From assembly GCA_009782695.1 (NCBI GenBank), contig WRIO01000104.1:1-5277 (forward strand): 5,277 nt of DNA. Direction: 5' to 3'. Each line of letters starts with the position of its first letter. The first letter of the stretch is position 1. Under the pieces are notes generated by a model that saw nothing but the letters and a program-made list of their open reading frames with translations, was not told the DNA's origin and searched no databases. Both the position numbers and the translations under genes were made by a program. The stretch is from Candidatus Cloacimonadota bacterium (GTDB lineage Bacteria > Cloacimonadota > Cloacimonadia > Cloacimonadales > WRIO01). Shown here in pieces: positions 1 to 5,277 of this stretch.

Positions 1-728
1 AATCTGAAAAAGGTATCATTTATATAGACGAAGTAGATAAGATAGCTCGCAAATCTGAAAATGTATCTATCACCCGCGATGTTTCAGGAGAAGGTGTTCA
101 ACAGGCTTTACTGAAAATATTAGAAGGCACCAAGGTAAATGTTCCTCCCAAAGGTGGGAGAAAGCATCCTCACCAAGAATTTATAGAAATGGACACTACA
201 AACATACTATTTATCATAGGTGGCGCCTTTGGTGGTCTAGAAAAAATAATAGAAAAGAGGATAAACCAAAAAGGCATAGGCTTCGAGACTAACATTTCCG
301 AAATCGAACATAAAACAAATGATCTGACAAACACTATCCCTGTCGATCTAGTAAAGTATGGTTTGATACCAGAATTAGTGGGACGCGTCCCTATTATATG
401 TCCCTTGACAGAGCTATCAGATCTAGCTCTGATAGATATCTTGACCAAGCCTAAAAATGCTATCACTAAACAATATAAAAAATTATTTAGGATGGACAAT
501 GTCGATTTAGATTTTACCCCTGATGCTTTGAAAGAGATTGCGAACATCGCTATCAAACAAAAAACAGGGGCTAGAGGACTGCGCTCAATCTTGGAGAAAA
601 AGATGATGAGTATAATGTATGAGATACCAGAACTTAAGAATCTAAAGCAATGCTTGATCACCAAAGACTTTATCGTGGGAGAAAAAGAACCTACTTATGT
701 CTTTGAAAACAAAAAGATCATAGCTTAA
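1..728 (+). CDS. clpX: ATP-dependent unfoldase ClpX, C-terminal part (5' end cut by window)
   Basis: ClpX is the AAA+ unfoldase that recognises substrates, unfolds them and feeds them to the ClpP peptidase in the cytoplasm. The frame is open from base 3 to the TAA at 726-728, giving 241 residues, somewhat over half of a usual ClpX of about 420. Visible in order: Walker B (IIYIDEVDK, bases 15-41), the ClpX-typical stretch [19 protein letters not shown], the RKH pore loop (159-167), the IGF loop that docks ClpP (276-284), the arginine finger in LIPELVGR (Arg at 384-386), and sensor 2 in GARGLRS (Arg at 573-575). All key residues are present, so it should be a working ClpP-dependent unfoldase. 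The zinc-binding domain, Walker A and the first pore loop lie outside the window. A strong terminator follows. The identification is essentially certain from family motifs. Confidence 0.98.
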   Translation, partial: SEKGIIYIDEVDKIARKSENVSITRDVSGEGVQQALLKILEGTKVNVPPKGGRKHPHQEFIEMDTTNILFIIGGAFGGLEKIIEKRINQKGIGFETNISEIEHKTNDLTNTIPVDLVKYGLIPELVGRVPIICPLTELSDLALIDILTKPKNAITKQYKKLFRMDNVDLDFTPDALKEIANIAIKQKTGARGLRSILEKKMMSIMYEIPELKNLKQCLITKDFIVGEKEPTYVFENKKIIA

Positions 729-883
729 TCTGATTATTTAACATTGCTTGGGAACAATGACTTACTGTCACTGTTCCCTTCTTTTTGATCCTTCACATTT
801 CTAAAACCACAAGCATACATTATTAGATCATTTCTTTGCTAATAGTTTTTTACAAACATCCTAGTGAGTTTTTATCCTTGCTT
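729..883. other. Intergenic gap between convergent clpX and ftsZ
   Basis: This 155-base stretch separates the two stop codons. Besides the clpX terminator it holds a weaker AT-rich hairpin: TATTAG (821-826) pairs with CTAATA (839-844) around a 12-base loop, and a T-run (846-851) follows on the + strand. This could be a backup stop for + strand transcription, but the stem is weak. I see no hairpin plus T-run in the - direction after the ftsZ stop, and no open frame or RNA gene. Confidence 0.6.
750..786 (+). terminator. Rho-independent terminator of clpX
   Basis: The stem GGGAACA (750-756) pairs with TGTTCCC (772-778). After one A/C mismatch it continues as TGAC (758-761) with GTCA (767-770), leaving a five-base loop TTACT. 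The T-rich run TTCTTTTT (779-786) follows at once. It begins 22 bases after the clpX stop and is correctly oriented for it. Read from the - strand the same hairpin is not followed by a T-run, so it looks one-directional. Confidence 0.88.
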
Positions 884-2137
884 CTAACTAAAAAGTTTTT
901 TTAGAAACGGTGGCGGTTCTGTGCATCCATATACTTGACTAGATATGTTCGCGGGAGTAGATGGGGTAGTTTCTAGCTTTGGAGGTATCAATTCTGCTGA
1001 ATTTTTTTGAATCCTGCCTACTATTTCTTCAAATTCATCCGAGATATTGACATTTTGAATTTCTGGATCTATAAAAATCGGTGGTATGGGTGACTGCAGT
1101 ACAGGTTGTTTTTTTTCTTTGATAGCTTCTTTTTCACATCCCATTTTTTGGATAGCATCAGAAGGTGGTAAACCTGTGGCAATGATTGTTACTCTTGCTT
1201 TGCCATCCATATTATCATCAAAGGTAATACCAGGTTTTATATTTTCTGTATTCCCTGTGACATGGATGATGACATCCATCATTTGTTGGTATTCTTTGCC
1301 CATAAAATCATTACCTAAAACAGCAGAGACTATTAGTGCCTTGCAACCAGATAAATCATTGTCTGCTAGAAGGGGATTCGAAAGTGCTATTTCTGCAGCT
1401 TTCTGAGCTCTGTCTTCTCCTTCTGCACACCCAGTTCCGATAAAGGCATATCCAGATTTTTTTAGAAGAGTCTCTATGTCTGCGAAATCAAGATTAATGT
1501 GCCCGATATCTCGAACTATCTCCACTATACTTTGTGTAGAGTTTGCTATGACTTCATCAGCCTTCAAGAAAGAGGCTTTGAGAGGGACTTCAAAAGTCTC
1601 TTGTATCTTGTCATTTGGGTAGACTATCATAGAGTCAACATATTTTGTGAGCTCATTAATACCTTTTTGAGCTCTTTCCTTCCTTTTTGTCCCTTCGAAG
1701 TCATTTGGTAAAGAGACTATAGCCATAGTGAGAATTTCCATTTTGTTTGCTATGCTAGCTATAACTGGTGCAGCACCTGTTCCTGTTCCTCCTCCCATTC
1801 CTGCTGAAATTATCAACATATCGGTCTCTTTTAGCAAATTTTCTATTTCGTCTTTTGACTCTTTAGCAGCTTCTTGTCCTATTTCTGGATCGCCACCAGC
1901 ACCCAGACCTTTTGTCAGAGTGGCTCCTAATTGGAGCCTAATATTTGCTCTAGATTTTTTTAAATCCTGAGCATCTGTGTTTGCTGCTATATATTCTACA
2001 CCTGTTAGTCCGAAACTCACCATAGAGTTTATAGCATTTCCGCCAGCACCACCAACCCCTACTACAGTAATTTTTAGATCCTTGACACTAGTATTTGTCA
2101 CTAATTCCATAGTATCTTTTTCTACGATTAAATCCAT
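884..2137 (-). CDS. ftsZ: Cell division protein FtsZ
   Basis: FtsZ is the tubulin-like GTPase that polymerises into the cytoplasmic division ring. The protein has 417 residues. The GTPase core starts near residue 23 with VVGVGGAGGNA. It continues with ANTDAQ (52-57), the tubulin signature GMGGGTGTG (113-121), FEGTKR (147-152, with the expected Glu148 and Arg152), and the T7 loop NLDFAD (215-220), whose acidic residues drive GTP hydrolysis. The core ends near residue 325. A proline-rich linker of about 75 residues then leads to a C-terminal peptide, EPPPFLKKLFS, which resembles the usual IPAFLR-type tail that binds FtsA. The start at 2137 is preferred over Met10 because AGGAGG lies five bases upstream. 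The ftsA stop is nine bases upstream. Oddities: the usual PF before FEG reads PN, and the T6 region is divergent. No terminator is visible after it. Confidence 0.98.
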   Translation of the reverse strand: MDLIVEKDTMELVTNTSVKDLKITVVGVGGAGGNAINSMVSFGLTGVEYIAANTDAQDLKKSRANIRLQLGATLTKGLGAGGDPEIGQEAAKESKDEIENLLKETDMLIISAGMGGGTGTGAAPVIASIANKMEILTMAIVSLPNDFEGTKRKERAQKGINELTKYVDSMIVYPNDKIQETFEVPLKASFLKADEVIANSTQSIVEIVRDIGHINLDFADIETLLKKSGYAFIGTGCAEGEDRAQKAAEIALSNPLLADNDLSGCKALIVSAVLGNDFMGKEYQQMMDVIIHVTGNTENIKPGITFDDNMDGKARVTIIATGLPPSDAIQKMGCEKEAIKEKKQPVLQSPIPPIFIDPEIQNVNISDEFEEIVGRIQKNSAELIPPKLETTPSTPANISSQVYGCTEPPPFLKKLFS

Positions 2138-2142
2138 TTTAT

Positions 2143-2148
2143 CCTCCT
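2143..2148 (-). promoter_or_regulatory. Shine-Dalgarno of ftsZ, overlapping the ftsA stop
   Basis: AGGAGG on the - strand sits five bases before the ftsZ ATG and shares two bases with the TAG stop of ftsA (2147-2149). It is the best match to the anti-Shine-Dalgarno in the operon. It fixes the ftsZ start and suggests that ftsA and ftsZ translation are coupled. Confidence 0.85.
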
Positions 2149-3427
2149 AAAAATTTATCTTTTTAAATATTTTTAATATATTATTTTTAATGTTAGAACC
2201 AACTTGTTCAAACATAATGGTTTTCTTTTCTGGCTGCTTTTCAAGACTCCCAGATTTGATAGCATAGCTGAAAATAGCTATCAGCTGCACATATCGTGAG
2301 TTATCAAGTTGTTGTAGTGATCCACTGAATCCTTTTGTATCAGGCACAGCGACTTTACATGGTAGATTGAACCCATTTTTGTCTTCTATCATCAAATGAA
2401 TATTTTCTAGCATAGCAGTTCCCCCTGTCAGTATGAGACCTGCATTTAGTCTGTCTAAATCAGGATATACAGCCAACATATCTTTATAGCAGGTATCTAT
2501 GATGTCTTTTACTCTTATTTGAATGATTTGTGATATCCAGCTTAAAGGACGCTTGATTGGTTGCCTACCTCCTATACCGTCAACTTCGATTTGTTTTTCT
2601 GCTTTTACAGTCGATGGCAGAACATTTCCGTGTTCAATCTTTATGATCTCTGCCGAAGAAGGCGGTGTACGTAACCCGCTAGCTAAATCATTGGATACTA
2701 ATCCCCCACCCATAGATACGCATAAATATGATAGAAATAGTGATTGCTGAAAAATCACGATGTCTGTGGTGCCTTCTCCTATGTCGAGCAAAGCACAGCC
2801 CAATTTTCGCTCGTCATCATTCATAACCATATCAGCTGTCGCTAAAGCTCCTAACAATATAGTGGGTTCCTTTTTAATACCGGCAAGTTCAAAACATTTT
2901 TTTATATTTCGAATGTGTGTGGCATCAGCTAAAATGATTTTCAAATGAACTTTCATCGAAAATCCCGACATCCCTATCGGGTTTTTGATAGCATCTTGCT
3001 TGTCTATCTCATAAAAAAGGGGTAAACACTCAAGAATCTCATATTTTTCTATATTTGCTGAGGTTTTTATAGAGTTTTTACCATCATTGATAGCAGCAAT
3101 TATATGCGAGTGGTTTATCTCGCAAGGTTGATTGTCAGTCGCCAGAGAGATTCTACCTACTGTTTCTTGGCAAATAATATGTTGTCCTGATATACCTACA
3201 AAAATGTTTTCAACCTCGACATCAGATTGTTTTTCTGCAATTTTTATAGCTTTTTGTATGCTTTCAGCAGTTAGAGGTAAGTCTTTGACGATTCCTTTTT
3301 CTATACCGTCAGAGGTGACAATTCCTTTCCCTTTTATTTCCAGTTTTTTATTTTCGTTTAATAAAGCAATAGCAACAGAAATTTCTGAGGAACCCATATT
3401 GATAGCGGTTATGATAGTTTCTGCCAT
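2147..3427 (-). CDS. ftsA: Cell division protein FtsA
   Basis: FtsA is the actin-fold protein that anchors FtsZ filaments to the inner face of the membrane and recruits later division proteins. At 426 residues it has the usual length (E. coli 420). In order: the phosphate-1 region ITAINMGSSEI (6-16), the inserted SHS2/1C domain from roughly residue 84 to 160 with the family motif NPIGMSG (149-155), the phosphate-2 region LLDIGEGTTDI (213-223), TPPSSAE (254-260), the adenosine motif LILTGG (331-336), and a basic amphipathic C-terminal helix (about 409-426, ending KIFKKINF) that is the expected membrane-targeting segment. Asn10 stands where many FtsA and actin relatives have Asp, and Glu218 stands where the usual DIGGGT has Gly. 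It lies 11 bases after ftsQ. Its start has a modest AAGGG Shine-Dalgarno eight bases upstream. Confidence 0.96.
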   Translation of the reverse strand: MAETIITAINMGSSEISVAIALLNENKKLEIKGKGIVTSDGIEKGIVKDLPLTAESIQKAIKIAEKQSDVEVENIFVGISGQHIICQETVGRISLATDNQPCEINHSHIIAAINDGKNSIKTSANIEKYEILECLPLFYEIDKQDAIKNPIGMSGFSMKVHLKIILADATHIRNIKKCFELAGIKKEPTILLGALATADMVMNDDERKLGCALLDIGEGTTDIVIFQQSLFLSYLCVSMGGGLVSNDLASGLRTPPSSAEIIKIEHGNVLPSTVKAEKQIEVDGIGGRQPIKRPLSWISQIIQIRVKDIIDTCYKDMLAVYPDLDRLNAGLILTGGTAMLENIHLMIEDKNGFNLPCKVAVPDTKGFSGSLQQLDNSRYVQLIAIFSYAIKSGSLEKQPEKKTIMFEQVGSNIKNNILKIFKKINF

Positions 3428-3435
3428 TTTTTACA

Positions 3436-3440
3436 CCCTT
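3436..3440 (-). promoter_or_regulatory. Shine-Dalgarno of ftsA, overlapping the ftsQ stop
   Basis: AAGGG on the - strand lies eight bases before the ftsA ATG and shares two bases with the TAA stop of ftsQ (3439-3441). It is a poorer match than the ftsZ site, which fits FtsA being needed in fewer copies than FtsZ. That last point is inference. Confidence 0.65.
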
Positions 3441-4188
3441 AGGAAACTACTACTTGACCGTCAAATCTTAGGTCGATGACAGAATTTCTGAGAAAGGGTT
3501 GATGAGCACGAATAAATATAAATCGCCCTATCTGATCTTTTAGATTAGCATTACTTAAAATGATACGGCAACCATTTTTGTTGTCTATAAAGTTCAATTC
3601 CCCATTCTTGTAATTAAATTCCGAAATATCTGCTATCAATGCCTTATCTTTTTCCAAAATAGTATCGAAGACATCAAAGATATGTTCTATTCTATTGTCA
3701 TCTATTTTATTTCCTGTCACTAACTGGTTTTTATCGATTTTTATGTTTATGAGTGGCAAGTCTTCTGCTAAATACCTATCGGCTTTATCTAAAACATATC
3801 TTTCCTTGTCTATAGGTATGTAGTTACCGACGCTGTCAATGATATGGAACACACCTTTCCTTTCCATCACAGTAATGATTACTTTTCTTTGTAGAATTTT
3901 TTTAGTAATATCTACCTTTTCGATTCTAGAGTTAGCAATAAACCGTGATTCGATATCAGATTGGTCAATATCGAAATAATTTATTCCCTTGAAAGCTTCT
4001 GCTATAGAGTATAAATATTTGGTGTCCAGAAGCTCATTTCCTCTGATTTGAACATGTTTTACCTTGAAAATTTCATGGTCTCTAAAATGGTGATACCCTG
4101 CGTAACCTAATGAAAATAGGACTCCCAAAATGCATATTGGTATCAGAATGTATCTACCGTACCCTCTTTTTTTACTTTTTTTACCCAT
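3439..4188 (-). CDS. ftsQ: Cell division protein FtsQ (DivIB family)
   Basis: FtsQ is a single-pass membrane protein that joins the ring to the FtsL/FtsB and FtsW/FtsI septal synthesis complex. The 249 residues show the full plan: a short basic cytoplasmic tail (1-11, GKKSKKRGYGR), one membrane segment (about 13-32, starting YILIPICILGVL), a POTRA domain (about 38-110, starting FKVKHVQIRGNE, with the family-typical FDID and a closing VMERKG), then the periplasmic FtsQ beta domain to the end. The last strand, DLRFDGQVVV (239-248), is typical of the family's C-terminus. Sequence conservation is low, as usual for FtsQ, so the call rests on the domain plan plus its place between murB and ftsA. 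The start overlaps the end of murB by eight bases and is preceded by GTGAGG with a seven-base spacer. Confidence 0.93.
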   Translation of the reverse strand: MGKKSKKRGYGRYILIPICILGVLFSLGYAGYHHFRDHEIFKVKHVQIRGNELLDTKYLYSIAEAFKGINYFDIDQSDIESRFIANSRIEKVDITKKILQRKVIITVMERKGVFHIIDSVGNYIPIDKERYVLDKADRYLAEDLPLINIKIDKNQLVTGNKIDDNRIEHIFDVFDTILEKDKALIADISEFNYKNGELNFIDNKNGCRIILSNANLKDQIGRFIFIRAHQPFLRNSVIDLRFDGQVVVS

Positions 4189-5086
4189 TTACAATCCTCA
4201 CTTCTAATTCTAATGCAATATTGTATTTTTCGAGCACTGTTTCTTTTACTTGATCTATCAGTAAAATAAAGTCCTCAAAAGTTGCATTACCTGTGTTTAT
4301 CAAAAAATTTGCGTGTTTTCGGCTGACCATAGCTCCCCCAACTTTTACCCCTTTTAGACCCGCAGATTCTATCAAAAGCCCAGCGGGAAAGTTTTTTGGG
4401 TTCTTAAAAAAACAACCAATGTTTGGCATATCAAGGGGTTGTTTCTTTTTTCTGTCTAAAATTTGTTGCTTGATCATAGAATGATGCAAATCTTTATTTA
4501 TTTCTTTATTATCAGAAAAATCGTTTTCAATCATATTTACACACACTTTAGTGATAAAACCTCTTATATTTGTTTGGCGATATTGAAAATCTAAGTCTTT
4601 TTTAAAAAGCTTTTTTTCTCCTTTTTCATCTACTATGGTAATCCATTCCACAAAGTCAGATATAGTTTGTCCTCCCACACCTGCGTTCATAAAAACGATG
4701 CCTCCTATGTGAGCCGGCAAACCTGCTAAGAACTCTAAACCACCAAATCCATCTTTTGCAGCTCTCATTATCAAATAATTAATATTTGTATTTGAGCTAA
4801 CTATCAAATGTTGTTGCACTAGAGTGTCACCTTTTAAATCAGTGTGAAATGCTTCTGGGGTTTCATAATCCCATATACGTTGGTATTCTCTGTCGCTTAT
4901 TATAAAGTGATTTAAAGCATGTCCAATCAGGGTGTTTGATCCACCCCCTAACGGATATGGAGACAGGCTGTGCTGCTTAGCATATAAATATGCTTTTTGA
5001 ATCTCTTCGTCGTTTTTAGGATAGCAGATATAATCAATACTGCCAAAAGTCCTCAGATGTGATAACCTTGAATAATCATTTACCAT
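4181..5086 (-). CDS. murB: UDP-N-acetylenolpyruvoylglucosamine reductase MurB
   Basis: MurB is the FAD enzyme that uses NADPH to reduce UDP-GlcNAc-enolpyruvate to UDP-MurNAc, the second committed step of peptidoglycan precursor synthesis in the cytoplasm. At 301 residues it matches the short type II enzymes rather than E. coli's type I (342). Visible: the FAD-binding LGGGSNTLI (46-54), GLEFLAGLPAHIGG (116-129) and MNAG (133-136), FQYR (167-170) whose Arg matches the catalytic Arg159 of E. coli, GCFFKNP (224-230), VSRKHANFLIN (254-264) and the closing LELEVRIVNG, whose Glu295 matches E. coli Glu325. The usual proton-donor Ser is replaced by Cys225. The start at 5086 has AAAGGAG seven bases upstream and overlaps murC by 11 bases. 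The stop overlaps ftsQ. No ddl gene follows. Confidence 0.97.
   Translation of the reverse strand: MVNDYSRLSHLRTFGSIDYICYPKNDEEIQKAYLYAKQHSLSPYPLGGGSNTLIGHALNHFIISDREYQRIWDYETPEAFHTDLKGDTLVQQHLIVSSNTNINYLIMRAAKDGFGGLEFLAGLPAHIGGIVFMNAGVGGQTISDFVEWITIVDEKGEKKLFKKDLDFQYRQTNIRGFITKVCVNMIENDFSDNKEINKDLHHSMIKQQILDRKKKQPLDMPNIGCFFKNPKNFPAGLLIESAGLKGVKVGGAMVSRKHANFLINTGNATFEDFILLIDQVKETVLEKYNIALELEVRIVNG
4196..4201 (-). promoter_or_regulatory. Shine-Dalgarno of ftsQ inside the end of murB
   Basis: GTGAGG on the - strand lies seven bases before the ftsQ ATG and within the last codons of murB. It supports the overlapping start at 4188 over any later Met. Confidence 0.65.
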
Positions 5087-5277
5087 TTAATAACTCCTTT
5101 CCATATTTGTGTATATCTCCTGCTCCCATCGTGATAACTATATCGTTTTCTAATATACTAGATTTGATAGCAGCTATAATATCTCCGTTTTTTTCTACAT
5201 ATCTTACATTTCGGTGTCCTGATTGAATAGCAGCGTCTGAAATCAGTTTTCCAGTCACATTTGGAATTGGCTTTTCT
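5076..5277 (-). CDS. murC: UDP-N-acetylmuramate--L-alanine ligase MurC, C-terminal end (5' part beyond window)
   Basis: MurC joins L-alanine to UDP-MurNAc with ATP, the first amino acid of the stem peptide. Only the last 66 residues are here, ending at the TGA at 5076-5078. They belong to the C-terminal Mur ligase domain. The sequence EKPIPNV matches the family's short E-x-PI-x-GV loop, and NDIVITMGAGDIHKYG matches the NDLILVQGAGNIGK region of E. coli MurC near its end. The frame is open to the window edge; an in-frame GTG at 5258-5256 lies inside this conserved region and is not the start. The call is helped by murB following directly, overlapping by 11 bases. A MurC fused to another Mur protein upstream cannot be excluded. 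Confidence 0.93.
   Translation of the reverse strand, partial: EKPIPNVTGKLISDAAIQSGHRNVRYVEKNGDIIAAIKSSILENDIVITMGAGDIHKYGKELLNGK
5094..5100 (-). promoter_or_regulatory. Shine-Dalgarno of murB inside the end of murC
   Basis: AAAGGAG on the - strand is placed seven bases before the murB ATG, within the last codons of murC. It decides the murB start and points to coupled translation of the two genes. Confidence 0.75.

Noticed and set aside
170..664. Long open frame of 164 codons on the - strand, opposite clpX
   Set aside because: It lies wholly antisense to conserved ClpX codons, its translation resembles no family I know, and it lacks a supported start. It is a shadow of the real gene.
1086..1970. 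Several open frames on the + strand opposite ftsZ (1086-1406, 1499-1711, 1728-1970)
   Set aside because: They are antisense to strongly conserved FtsZ motifs and their composition follows from the ftsZ codons.
2108..2110. Met10 as an alternative ftsZ start
   Set aside because: It has no good Shine-Dalgarno, whereas the first ATG has AGGAGG at ideal spacing.
2964..2986. Hairpin CCCGA/TCGGG followed by five T on the + strand, resembling a terminator
   Set aside because: The stem is only five pairs with an eight-base loop. It encodes the conserved NPIGMSG motif of FtsA on the other strand, and no + strand transcript is expected there.
2523..3479. Open frames on the + strand opposite ftsA and the end of ftsQ (including 3132-3479, 115 codons)
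   Set aside because: They are antisense to an intact, recognisable FtsA, with no family resemblance of their own.
5256..5258. GTG as a start codon for a short 60-residue protein at the right edge
   Set aside because: The frame continues upstream with MurC-like residues (EKPIPN) to the window edge, so this is an internal Val codon of murC.
1..5277. Possible mobile element, CRISPR array, tRNA, rRNA or unknown defence-like system
   Set aside because: No direct repeats with regular spacers, terminal inverted repeats, transposase, or RNA gene features were seen. Genes of well-known housekeeping families fill nearly all of the window.

Overview
The window is a piece of ordinary bacterial chromosome, probably mid-30s percent GC by eye, read with the standard bacterial code (TAA, TAG and TGA all end genes here). 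It holds the end of clpX on the + strand and, convergent to it, the 3' half of a division and cell wall (dcw) cluster on the - strand, in transcription order murC (partial), murB, ftsQ, ftsA, ftsZ. The organism is a peptidoglycan-making bacterium that divides with an FtsZ ring. The short type II-like MurB, the low GC and the murC-murB-ftsQ-ftsA-ftsZ order fit several phyla. A diderm is my preferred guess, but the sequence does not settle the phylum.

Layout. Bases 1-728 are the C-terminal 241 residues of ClpX, from Walker B to the stop, closed by a strong rho-independent terminator at 750-786. Bases 729-883 are a non-coding gap between the two convergent stops, with a second, weaker hairpin plus T-run that also faces the + direction. 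Bases 884-5277 are a tightly packed - strand operon. murC overlaps murB by 11 nt and murB overlaps ftsQ by 8 nt. ftsQ and ftsA are 11 nt apart, and ftsA and ftsZ are 9 nt apart. Each start has its own Shine-Dalgarno sequence, and two of these contain the stop codon of the gene before. No promoter for the operon is visible, so it presumably starts beyond base 5277.

How the genes work together. MurC and MurB make the peptidoglycan precursor (UDP-MurNAc-L-Ala and UDP-MurNAc respectively). FtsZ builds the division ring, FtsA ties it to the membrane, and FtsQ links the ring to the septal synthesis machinery. ClpX is the unfoldase of the ClpXP protease. There is no ddl between murB and ftsQ, unlike the E. 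coli and alphaproteobacterial arrangements.

I found no mobile element, CRISPR, RNA gene or sign of a new system. The points worth a second look are sequence variants at usually conserved sites (Cys for Ser in MurB, Asn and Glu in the FtsA nucleotide motifs, a changed PF motif in FtsZ), the lack of a terminator after ftsZ facing clpX, and the stop/Shine-Dalgarno overlaps.
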